Source: Aridibacter famidurans (lineage in GTDB: Bacteria; Acidobacteriota; Blastocatellia; Pyrinomonadales; Pyrinomonadaceae). From it: 64,000 bases of DNA. The stretch's first letter is position 1. Every line of letters starts with the position of its first letter. The notes beneath the pieces were generated by a model. The model ran no database searches. It was not told where the DNA came from and worked only from the letters and a program-made list of their open reading frames with translations. The translations under genes and the position numbers were made by a program. Location of the stretch: positions 27,689-91,688 of the forward strand of contig JAGFIQ010000126.1 of the NCBI GenBank assembly GCA_024103495.1, written 5' to 3'. This document shows positions 55,795-63,328 of this stretch, piece after piece.

Positions 55795-56210
55795 TGTCCG
55801 AGGAGTTTCTGATCGAGCTGCTTCAGAGCGAATACGACGCATACTGCCAGAAGATACTTCCATCCGAAGAACCTTACCGCTTTCACACTCGCCGTCACGA
55901 TGACGGCTCACATCACCTCGAAGTCTGGGGGGACAAATATCATCTGGTCGTAACGGAGAGGGGCTCCGAACTGGAGCGATTTTCCACGGGCTCAAAAGAG
56001 GAAGTAATGTATCGCCTGCTTTCCGCAATCACGTTTGAGATCGCCAGCGACTATGAACTAAAGAACCGGATCGAGGGCAGGGACTTTCGCAGAATGCTCT
56101 TCGCTAAACAAGTGGGTTTCATGCGGGAGGCGAATCCGGAGTGGGCCGAACGTTTGGAGAAAGAAATAGCGCGAATCGTAAAAGGCTATCCGTACAATGA
56201 CGACGAATGA
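55794..56210 (+). CDS. Imm63-family immunity-like protein
   Basis: The 138-residue cytoplasmic protein has features I recognise from the immunity protein 63 family: 'YHLVVTERGSELERFSTGS', 'EVMYRLLSAITFEIASDYEL', 'RIEGRDFRRMLFAKQVGFM' and 'PEWAERLEKEI'. Imm63 proteins protect against polymorphic toxins, but no toxin gene is next to it. The start ATG is fused to the upstream stop. A coupled membrane protein precedes it. It may be an orphan immunity gene or have another use. Confidence 0.72.
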   Translation: MSEEFLIELLQSEYDAYCQKILPSEEPYRFHTRRHDDGSHHLEVWGDKYHLVVTERGSELERFSTGSKEEVMYRLLSAITFEIASDYELKNRIEGRDFRRMLFAKQVGFMREANPEWAERLEKEIARIVKGYPYNDDE

Positions 56211-56213
56211 CCT

Positions 56214-57008
56214 TTAGACGTATTCGAGCTGCCGCGCTTTTTCGATAAGGCCGTGCTTCCCGCTGAGTTCGAAGAACAGGTTCATCCCAGCTTCCAGTTT
56301 CTCGGAAACGCTGAATGTGATGCTGCTCGTCAGGTATTGCCGGAATTCCTCGTCGTCCAGCGGAATCTCGTCCGAGTAGTTGGCGATGATCTCATCGATG
56401 TGCCTGAGACCCTCATCACGTGCGCCCGCGAGGTCTATGCCGATCGGCGCCTCCCTAGCCATCCACATCGCGAAAACGAATCCCGTTCCTGTGTAAGAGT
56501 TCCAGAGCTGTGCGAGATCGAAGACCTTCAGGTCGGCCCTGGCGCCGGCAACTAGTGACAGCGCCGGATCGCCGATCAGAAGCGCGCAGTCGTGCTCCTG
56601 AAGCATCTCGTTCGCGTCCGGCTCCGAAGCGGCCCAAACCGGCTCGTGTCCAAGAAACTCGCGGAATACGATCTTTGTCAGCGCTACCGAGGTCTTGGAC
56701 GAAACATCCAGTGCGACGGAACTGACTTCTTCGAGGTCTTTTCCGCTGGTCACGAGGCAAACGCTCCTGACACGTTTCCGCGAACCCACGCATACGTCCC
56801 GGAAGAGCCGTACGCCGGGGACGGTCTGGTATGCGATCACGGGGACAAGTGCGGCATCGACCCGGCCGGTCGCGAGGAGCTCGGCGGAACGTGCCGGCGC
56901 GTTATCGAGGACCAGTTCGGCCTTTCCGCGCTGGCTTCCGTAGAGAAAGGACCAGATCAGCGGCGCGGTGTTCGAATAGCTGGAAGCGGAGATTCTCGGG
57001 AGCTTCAT
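56214..57008 (-). CDS. mqnA: Chorismate dehydratase MqnA
   Basis: This enzyme dehydrates chorismate in the first step of the futalosine menaquinone route. It has 264 residues in a periplasmic-binding-protein-like fold, with 'RISASSYSNTAPLIW', 'PARSAELLATGRVDAALVPV', 'CALLIGDPALSLVAG' and 'TGTGFVFAMWMAR', which match the family. The true start is the ATG at 57008. A longer frame to 57134 adds only LDRLDRP-type residues from a tandem repeat. The stop is three bases from that of the Imm63-like gene. Confidence 0.92.
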   Translation of the reverse strand: MKLPRISASSYSNTAPLIWSFLYGSQRGKAELVLDNAPARSAELLATGRVDAALVPVIAYQTVPGVRLFRDVCVGSRKRVRSVCLVTSGKDLEEVSSVALDVSSKTSVALTKIVFREFLGHEPVWAASEPDANEMLQEHDCALLIGDPALSLVAGARADLKVFDLAQLWNSYTGTGFVFAMWMAREAPIGIDLAGARDEGLRHIDEIIANYSDEIPLDDEEFRQYLTSSITFSVSEKLEAGMNLFFELSGKHGLIEKARQLEYV

Positions 57009-57240
57009 AGATCGGTCTGTTGAGTCTATCGAGTCTGTTGAGTCTATCGGGTCTATGGGTCTATCGAGTCTATCGAGTCTGTTGAGTATTTTTTTCTTTA
57101 GCGCGGAGCGGCTACGGAGGTTAGCCCCGGGCAAGCCGAAGGCGCAGCCCGGGGTTGCCGTTCGAAAACGAGATTGACATTCAATTGTAAAGGAGCGATT
57201 CTCCCTCAGTCCTCAGTCCTCAGTCCTCAGTCCTCAGTCT
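57009..57240. repeat. 9-mer array, GC palindrome and CCTCAGT heptamers
   Basis: From 57010 to about 57090 there are 9-mers such as TATCGAGTC and TGTTGAGTC. At 57121-57155 lies a palindromic element (TTAGCCCCGGGCAAGCCGAA), the same as at 41001. From 57204 seven CCTCAGT-type heptamers run to 57252 and cross the stop codon of the next gene. Confidence 0.85.
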
Positions 57241-57879
57241 TCAGTCCTCAGTCCGCAACACCGTTCTCGCCGGAGCTCCGTCGCCTGCGCCGTCCGCGAA
57301 TTTCATAGGCAGGCAGATCAGCTCGTACTCGCCCGCCGGAACCACTCGAAGATCCAGGCCTTCCAGAATGACGACCTCTTTTTCCAGGAATGCGATGTGG
57401 GTCTCGGGAGTCTCAGCGTCGAATGCCTCGACCGAGAGATAATCGATCCCGATCAGTTTGATCCCGCGATCCACAAGGATCCGCGCCGCCGCCGGCTCGA
57501 TGTACGTGAAATCCTTTCTGAATCCGCCGCTGGTGTCGCCCCAAAATGAAGAATTCCGTGTTTTGAGCAGAAGCCGTTCAGCTTCCGGGAAGTCTATTGC
57601 GGTTTTTTCGTCGACCGCCATCAAATCGTCCGCCACTTCAACTACCGTGCACGGACCGATAAGGACCGACAGATCGAGATCGATCACCTTTTTCGTGCCT
57701 TCTATAAAATGGTTTGGCGCATCGACGTGAGTCCCCGTGTGGACTCCCAAACAGATCTGCGAGACGTTCGCGACATCGCCATCCGCCATCGACATCTTCA
57801 AGGATACGTCGACCGGCGGATCGCCCTCATAGACTGGAGTTTCCCGACTGATCGGGACTGAGACATCGTAGATCGCCAT
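57241..57879 (-). CDS. Cyclase-family hydrolase (kynurenine formamidase-like)
   Basis: The 212-residue protein has the metal-binding motif 'HTGTHVDAPNHF' (His47, His51, Asp53, His57) characteristic of the cyclase family, which includes KynB. It may hydrolyse formylkynurenine or a related amide or lactone, but no tryptophan-degradation genes are near. The last residues 'TED' and the stop are coded by CCTCAGT heptamers, so the C-terminus was formed by the repeat. Confidence 0.88.
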   Translation of the reverse strand: MAIYDVSVPISRETPVYEGDPPVDVSLKMSMADGDVANVSQICLGVHTGTHVDAPNHFIEGTKKVIDLDLSVLIGPCTVVEVADDLMAVDEKTAIDFPEAERLLLKTRNSSFWGDTSGGFRKDFTYIEPAAARILVDRGIKLIGIDYLSVEAFDAETPETHIAFLEKEVVILEGLDLRVVPAGEYELICLPMKFADGAGDGAPARTVLRTED

Positions 57880-57941
57880 AGACGGAAGGATAGTTCAGAA
57901 TTGGATCGGCGGAAAGCGTGTGGTAGAAACTTGGGGGGATC

Positions 57942-58011
57942 GTAGGGGCGGGACCTGTGCCCGCCCTCGATTGAATGGATATACACGGGCGGGCACAGGT
58001 CCCGCCCCTAC
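57942..58011. repeat. Perfect 25-bp inverted repeat ending at the GNAT start
   Basis: GTAGGGGCGGGACCTGTGCC plus CGCCC (57942-57966) is repeated exactly inverted at 57987-58011, with a 20-base loop. The right arm ends directly before the ATG at 58012. The same sequence occurs as a single arm at 41244-41269. Confidence 0.95.
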
Positions 58012-58302
58012 ATGAAAACAATGTACATCGAACGCGAACAGAACGGACACAAGGGGGCATTTTTCATAATGAAGGACGGGGAACGCGCCGGCGAGATGAC
58101 CTACACGATGGCGGGCGAGACACGGATGATCATCGATCATACCGAGGTCAGGGATTCGCTGCGCGGCGAGGGCGCCGGAAAGAAACTGGTCCGGGCGGGT
58201 GTAGAGTACGCGCGTGAGAACGGCTTCAAACTGATCCCGCTGTGCCCGTTCGCGAAGTCAGTGATAGACAAGGATCCGGAGTTGCGGGAGAGAAAGGACT
58301 GA
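58012..58302 (+). CDS. GNAT-fold N-acetyltransferase (COG2388-like)
   Basis: The 96-residue protein has 'DHTEVRDSLRGEGAGKKLVR' (acetyl-CoA binding, with the R/Q-x-x-G-x-G/A-type loop) and 'LIPLCPFAKSVIDKDPEL', which match the small COG2388 family. An ATG three codons on (58021) may be the real start, because a 25-bp inverted repeat ends directly before 58012 and leaves no normal ribosome binding site. The last codon and stop lie in the repeat AAAGGACTGAG. Substrate unknown. Confidence 0.85.
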   Translation: MKTMYIEREQNGHKGAFFIMKDGERAGEMTYTMAGETRMIIDHTEVRDSLRGEGAGKKLVRAGVEYARENGFKLIPLCPFAKSVIDKDPELRERKD

Positions 58303-58341
58303 GTACTGAGAGGAAAGGACTGAGGACGTAAAGAAGTGCTG

Positions 58342-58435
58342 AGAGATGAGTGCTGAGAGATGAGTGCGTAGAAGCTATAATTCGTATCCGTCGTCAACCA
58401 GAAATCTCAGTACTCATCTCTCAGCACTCATCTCT
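58342..58435. repeat. Perfect 24-bp inverted repeat upstream of the alkyltransferase-like gene
   Basis: AGAGATGAGTGCTGAGAGAT plus GAGT at 58342-58365 is the exact reverse complement of 58412-58435, with 46 bases between. The right arm ends 13 bases before the start at 58449. Confidence 0.92.
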
Positions 58436-58448
58436 CCCCGCATTCGCT

Positions 58449-58817
58449 ATGCGCCAAGCCGACCAGCCATCATACAGGGAACGCGTTTACGAGATCGTAC
58501 GTAGGATACCCTCCGGGCGTGTGATGACCTACGGCCAGATCGCGGAGATCCTCGGCGAGGGCTACACCGCGCGAACCGTCGGCTACGTGATGCACGGCGC
58601 CGACTCGGAGAACGTCCCTTGGCAGAGGGTAATAAACGCCAAAGGCGGATGCTCGACGGGAAGGTTCACTCTGCCGGAGGATCTGCAGCAGAAGATGCTT
58701 GAAGAAGAAGGGATCGTGTTCAACAAGAAAGGCTTGTGCGACCTGGAAAGCGTCCGCTGGTTTCCCGAAGGTTTTGAAGAAGCCGACGATTCAAAACGGA
58801 AGATCCTCTTCGACTGA
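58449..58817 (+). CDS. Alkyltransferase-like (ATL) DNA damage-recognition protein
   Basis: The 122-residue protein has the fold of O6-methylguanine methyltransferases but with 'NVPWQRVINAKG', where Trp58 replaces the active Cys of the PCHR motif. ATL proteins bind O6-alkylguanine and direct it to nucleotide excision repair. 'MTYGQIAEILG' and 'RTVGYVMHG' are also conserved. The start is the ATG at 58449; upstream frame is repeat sequence. The last 27 bases overlap the convergent nuclease gene. Confidence 0.93.
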   Translation: MRQADQPSYRERVYEIVRRIPSGRVMTYGQIAEILGEGYTARTVGYVMHGADSENVPWQRVINAKGGCSTGRFTLPEDLQQKMLEEEGIVFNKKGLCDLESVRWFPEGFEEADDSKRKILFD

Positions 58818-59711
58818 AATCCCCGCGCTCTCGCGCCCGCAGAGCTCCCTGTAATTGCAAAAGGCGCAGATCCGAAGATTGTCGGTCATCTCGAAATGCT
58901 CTTTCGGAAGCGGGAGGTTCTGAGCGACGTCGTCGCAGTACTCGTACATTTCCTCCGTTTCGGACCGTATACGGTCGGCGAAATCCTCTATGTCGAACTC
59001 GTTCAGCTCGACCGAGCGCTCGTCGTACTCGGGCAAAAGATAGGCGACCGTCGGCTTGATCTTCGTGTAATCGACCCCGTAATGAAAGTGCGCCCAGGTC
59101 ACGTAGCCGCGCAGCTGTTTGCTGTGTTTTATGTCGTCGCGCTTGCCCGTCTTCCAGTCGTAAATGTGTATCTCCTCTCCGACCGGGAAAAGGAAATCGA
59201 CCTTGCAGTAAGCCTTCTGGCCGTCGATCCTGCATTCGCCGTATCCGTCCGGCTCGATCACCCATTCGTCCTTCTTCTCGATCGCCTCTTCCATCAGCCA
59301 GGGCAGCCTCGGGCCGTCGATGAGGTTTGAAAGGGCCGCGCTGACCCTGGGGAGGATCTGCGTTTCCGGGTCGATCGCGTCGGTCTCTTTGTAATAGACC
59401 TCCGAGAATACCTTGTTCCGGCTGAGGTCCCTTGTCTTTTTCTCGGTGTATTCAAGAAAGCGATCCCTTTCGATCGGCTTCGCGGTCTTCTGGAGACGTT
59501 CGAGCAGGGTCTTGATCACCTCGTGGGCGATGTTGCCAATCTCGAGCGGCACGCTCGTGAGATCTCTCAGCGTGTAGATCTTCCCGGACCCGAATTCGGT
59601 GTCCGATTTCGGATAATACTGATAGTAATACTGCCGCTTGCACAGCTTGAACGTGTCGTACCTGGAGATCGACCATCCCAGGAGCGGCGTGTAATCGAAC
59701 TTGCGTACCAT
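58791..59711 (-). CDS. PD-(D/E)XK nuclease with four-Cys cluster (Cas4/RecB-like)
   Basis: From the ATG at 59711 the product has 306 residues; a GTG at 59732 is possible. The nuclease motifs are 'GNIAHEVIK' and 'KVDFLFPVGEEIHIYDWKTG'. One Cys at 24 ('FKLCKRQYYYQYY') and three near the C-terminus ('CAFCNYRELC') match the iron-sulfur site of AddB, Cas4 and related nucleases. No CRISPR or AddA gene is nearby. It overlaps the ATL gene tail to tail, so a shared role in DNA repair is possible. Confidence 0.88.
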   Translation of the reverse strand: MVRKFDYTPLLGWSISRYDTFKLCKRQYYYQYYPKSDTEFGSGKIYTLRDLTSVPLEIGNIAHEVIKTLLERLQKTAKPIERDRFLEYTEKKTRDLSRNKVFSEVYYKETDAIDPETQILPRVSAALSNLIDGPRLPWLMEEAIEKKDEWVIEPDGYGECRIDGQKAYCKVDFLFPVGEEIHIYDWKTGKRDDIKHSKQLRGYVTWAHFHYGVDYTKIKPTVAYLLPEYDERSVELNEFDIEDFADRIRSETEEMYEYCDDVAQNLPLPKEHFEMTDNLRICAFCNYRELCGRESAGISVEEDLPF

Positions 59712-59865
59712 ATGATCTGCTAAACATACCACAGTAATGGACCTGTCGGTGGTCCGGACCTGTCTACCTGGCGACCAGATAAGACTTGCTTACCTTTCCT
59801 CAAATAATTTAGATTAGGCAGGCCTTCCCAAATTCAACAGACCCTTGTCAGGAGGTCATGCAAAA

Positions 59866-61830
59866 GTGAGATCCTTGTTCACCCCGTGCATTCTCGCACT
59901 TTCATTTGTGATCGTGCTCGTTTCCCCTGTATTCAATCAGCAGGGTCGCGATGAAAAGAAAGAAGGAGCTATCAGGGAACAATTGGCGGAGATCGCGCCG
60001 GATGCCGTGGATTCCTTTCGAGCAGCTACCGCCGCCCTCGACAGCGGCCAGGTGGAACTTGCGGTGGAAAAGTACGACGAGGTTCTAGAAATTGCACCCG
60101 AGTTTACGCCGGCACTTCGCAGATCCGGAGGTGCTCTTGCCGAATTGGGAAAACGCGAAGAGGGAGTCCAACGAGTCAGGAAAGCCGTCGAACTCGAACG
60201 GAACTACGACAACCTAGTGACGCTTGCATACGCTCTGTCCGTTCCTGGTGAAGGTGAGGAAGAACTGGACTATGGAGCTGCCAGGGAGGCGCTTGCTGTG
60301 GCGGAAGAGGCGAGCAATTTTGAATCGGACGACCCGGAAGCCCTCGTTATCGCGGCTCAGCTCTCCCTTTTCGTTGGGGACATGGACGCGTTCTTCTCGT
60401 CCGCAGAGAAACTCGGCGAGAGATTTCCGGATCAGCCGATATCCAATTACTACACAGGGATCATGGCCGCGGAACTCGGGGACTTCGATCGTGCAAGGGC
60501 GCTGCTGAACAAGGCGCGAGGTGAACGAATCCCGGACGAGACGATCGATGAAGTCATTGCCCTGGTTGACAAGGTCGAGGCGGAGACAAGCTGGGGGCTG
60601 GAACCTTACCTAAAGGGATTCGGGATTGTTGTCGGAGTCTGGGCACTTGGACTTGCAGGGCTGTTCGGAGCGGGAAGATTCTTGTCCGCGAAGACGCTGG
60701 CGTGGGTTGAGAACTCCGACCCCAACGACGTAAACGACGAAAGCCAGACCGCGCTTCGAAAGCATTACCGAAGAGTGATCAACATTGCAGCCGTCTATTA
60801 CTATCTTTCTCAGCCGATCTTGCTGGGCATCGTCGTGGTTCTGGTCTGCGGGATCATTTATTTCTTCCTGATGATCGGCAGGATCCCGGTCTACTGGATA
60901 CTGGCGCTGATCGTTGTCGGCGCGGTGACGATCTATCAGATGGTGAAGACACTACTTGTCAGGCCGAAGGGTGAGGAGCCCGGCCGAGTGCTTGCGCCGG
61001 AGGAAGCCCCAAGGCTCTGGGCGCTGGTCAGAGAGGTCGCCGATACGGTTCAAACGCGCCCGGTCGACGAGGTGAGGATTACGCCGGGCACTGAAATGGC
61101 GGTCTACGAGCGCGGCGGATGGCGAGCGAAGCTCAGGGACAAAGGCGAGCGGGTCCTCATTGTGGGTGTCGCCACGCTTCCGGGGTTTTCCCAGAACTCG
61201 TTCAGGGCTGTACTCGCGCACGAATACGGACACTTTTCGAATCGGGACACCGCAGGCGGTGACATCGCGCTCAGAGTTGAGACCGATATCATTGGATTTG
61301 CAGAGGCGCTCTATTCAAGTGGGGCCGCCACAGTTTACAACGTCGGTTTTCATTTCTTACGGCTGTACCACTTCCTGTTCCGGAGGATCACCCTTGGCGC
61401 TACGCGTCTCCAGGAGGTCGTCGCAGACCGCGTCGCGGTCAGGGAATTCGGTGCGGATGCATTCAAAGAAGGGCTTCTGCACGTGATCAGGTCAGGGCAT
61501 GTTTTCAATATGACCGCTGAACAGGAACTCATCTCGGCCAAGAATAACAAGAGGACGGTCGATAACCTCTATTTTCCGCCGCGGGTCAAGGCAGTCGATC
61601 CAGGCACGCTTAGCAATCTTGTAGGAGAGGAGGTCAACAGGCCCACCACGCCCGACGATTCCCATCCAAGCCCTTCGGATCGCTTCAAGTACGCCGCCAG
61701 GATCGATTCAGTGACTTTGGTGCCCCTTGAGGGCGAGGTCTGGGACTTGTTCACAGATCGAGACGGGATCGAGGCCGAGATGACGGCGGAGATCATAAGT
61801 CTGATGGCGGCGTTTTCCGCACAGGACTGA
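59866..61830 (+). CDS. TPR-containing M48-family membrane metalloprotease
   Basis: I choose GTG at 59866, ten bases after AGGAGG (59850-59855); the TTG at 59845 would place the ribosome site inside the gene. The 654-residue product has an N-terminal signal/anchor, TPR-like repeats (~35-225), three transmembrane helices (~240-360) and an M48 catalytic domain with the zinc site 'VLAHEYGHFSNRDT' (452-456) and the Glu ligand in 'LQEVVADRVAV'. It resembles HtpX-type proteases that handle damaged membrane proteins. The TPR part may bring in substrates. Confidence 0.9.
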   Translation: MRSLFTPCILALSFVIVLVSPVFNQQGRDEKKEGAIREQLAEIAPDAVDSFRAATAALDSGQVELAVEKYDEVLEIAPEFTPALRRSGGALAELGKREEGVQRVRKAVELERNYDNLVTLAYALSVPGEGEEELDYGAAREALAVAEEASNFESDDPEALVIAAQLSLFVGDMDAFFSSAEKLGERFPDQPISNYYTGIMAAELGDFDRARALLNKARGERIPDETIDEVIALVDKVEAETSWGLEPYLKGFGIVVGVWALGLAGLFGAGRFLSAKTLAWVENSDPNDVNDESQTALRKHYRRVINIAAVYYYLSQPILLGIVVVLVCGIIYFFLMIGRIPVYWILALIVVGAVTIYQMVKTLLVRPKGEEPGRVLAPEEAPRLWALVREVADTVQTRPVDEVRITPGTEMAVYERGGWRAKLRDKGERVLIVGVATLPGFSQNSFRAVLAHEYGHFSNRDTAGGDIALRVETDIIGFAEALYSSGAATVYNVGFHFLRLYHFLFRRITLGATRLQEVVADRVAVREFGADAFKEGLLHVIRSGHVFNMTAEQELISAKNNKRTVDNLYFPPRVKAVDPGTLSNLVGEEVNRPTTPDDSHPSPSDRFKYAARIDSVTLVPLEGEVWDLFTDRDGIEAEMTAEIISLMAAFSAQD

Positions 61831-61896
61831 AACCTCACGACCTCTTCGAGCAAGTGCATTCGCAGGAGGGGAAGTTAAGAGTTAAAATTTCCCCAG

Positions 61897-63321
61897 GTGT
61901 ACGAATCCATCCATTTCAGATCCCACGGCCGCGCGAAAACCAGCGCTTCCGATCCCGAAGTGATCGCCGAACTGAACGCGATCGTCGGCGAGGGCAACAT
62001 CATCGTCGATCCGGAGAAGGTCGAGCCTTACGGCGCCGACGCGGTGAAGGAGAAATTCCCACCGGAGGCAGTGCTTTTCCCTGAATCGACACAGCAGGTT
62101 TCGGAGATCCTGAAACTCGCCAACAAGCGCCTGTTCCCGGTTACGGCGAGAGGGGGCGGAGTGGGCTACACGGGCGGCGCGGTACCGGTGGAAGGCGGGA
62201 TCGTGATCGGGACCGACCGAATGAACCGGATCATAGAGGTGAACGAGGCGGACCTCTACGCGGTCTGCCAGCCGGGCATCCGCACGATCGAACTTCAGGA
62301 GGCCGCGGCCGGCAAGGGCCTTCTTTTCGCGCCCGATCCTGCGAGCTACAAGGATTCTTTCATCGGCGGCAACATCGCCGAGAACGCCGGCGGGATGCGG
62401 ACGCCGAAGTACGGCGTCACGAAACATTCCGTGCTCGGTCTGGAGGTCGTGACGGCAACCGGAGAGGTCATACGCACGGGCGGAAGGACGGTGAAGAACG
62501 TGGCCGGGTTCGATCTGACGGGGCTGATGTGCGGTTCGGAGGGAATGCTCGGGATCATCACGGAAGCGACGCTGAAGCTCATCCCGATGCCCGCGGCGAC
62601 GTCGACGGTGCGCGCTTCTTTCCGCTCGATGGAGGCCGCCTGCGAGGTACTCACCCGGTTCACTCCCGAAGGTCTGCTCCCGATGGCGATGGAGGTCATC
62701 GACCGCCGCTCGGTCGGCGCGATCGAGGAGAATTACGCCTTCGGATTCTCGCAGGACACGGAGGCCGTGCTTCTCGTGGCCGTCGACGGCGACCGCGAAC
62801 AGGTCGAGAGGGATTCGCGGAGAATAGAACAGATCCTGCACGAGAACGGAGGCTTCGACATCATCCGCTCCGGGAACAAGGAAGACGAGGACCGTTTGTG
62901 GGACGCGCGGAGAGCGATCTCGCCGAGCCTTATGAAGTACGGCTCGCTGAAGATAAACGAGGACGTGGTCGTCCCGCGGTCGAAGGTCCCGGAGTTGATA
63001 AGAAGGATCGACGGGATAGGCGAGAAACACGGCACGTTCATCGCGAACTTCGGGCACGCCGGCGACGGAAACATCCACGTGAATTTTATGTGTGATCGCG
63101 AAGACCCTGATTCGATCGAGCGCGCCCGGCGAGCCGTGCGCGACACGTTCGAGCTAGCGGTCGAACTGGGCGGGACGATCAGTGGCGAACACGGGATCGG
63201 CTACGTCAAGGCACCGTACCTTGGGATCGCGGTCGATCCGGCGACTCTCGAGGTTATGAAAGGGATCAAAAGACTGTTCGATCCGAACGGCATCCTGAAT
63301 CCCGGAAAGATGTTCGTCTAG
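61897..63321 (+). CDS. FAD-linked oxidoreductase, GlcD/D-lactate dehydrogenase type
   Basis: The 474-residue flavoprotein would oxidise glycolate, D-lactate or a similar 2-hydroxy acid. It has the FAD-binding part with 'PVTARGGGVGYTGGAVP' and 'FIGGNIAENAGGMRTPKYGVT', and the C-terminal domain with 'NFGHAGDGNIHVNFM' and 'SGEHGIGYVKAPYL', all characteristic. The ends 'RLFDPNGILNPGKMF' are standard. The GTG at 61897 gives a family-like N-terminus. No GlcE or GlcF partner is visible after it. Confidence 0.93.
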   Translation: MYESIHFRSHGRAKTSASDPEVIAELNAIVGEGNIIVDPEKVEPYGADAVKEKFPPEAVLFPESTQQVSEILKLANKRLFPVTARGGGVGYTGGAVPVEGGIVIGTDRMNRIIEVNEADLYAVCQPGIRTIELQEAAAGKGLLFAPDPASYKDSFIGGNIAENAGGMRTPKYGVTKHSVLGLEVVTATGEVIRTGGRTVKNVAGFDLTGLMCGSEGMLGIITEATLKLIPMPAATSTVRASFRSMEAACEVLTRFTPEGLLPMAMEVIDRRSVGAIEENYAFGFSQDTEAVLLVAVDGDREQVERDSRRIEQILHENGGFDIIRSGNKEDEDRLWDARRAISPSLMKYGSLKINEDVVVPRSKVPELIRRIDGIGEKHGTFIANFGHAGDGNIHVNFMCDREDPDSIERARRAVRDTFELAVELGGTISGEHGIGYVKAPYLGIAVDPATLEVMKGIKRLFDPNGILNPGKMFV

Positions 63322-63328
63322 GAATCCG

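Noticed and set aside
57009..57134. Upstream extension of mqnA
   Set aside because: The added residues are repeat-coded (LDRLDRP..). Family proteins begin at the ATG at 57008.
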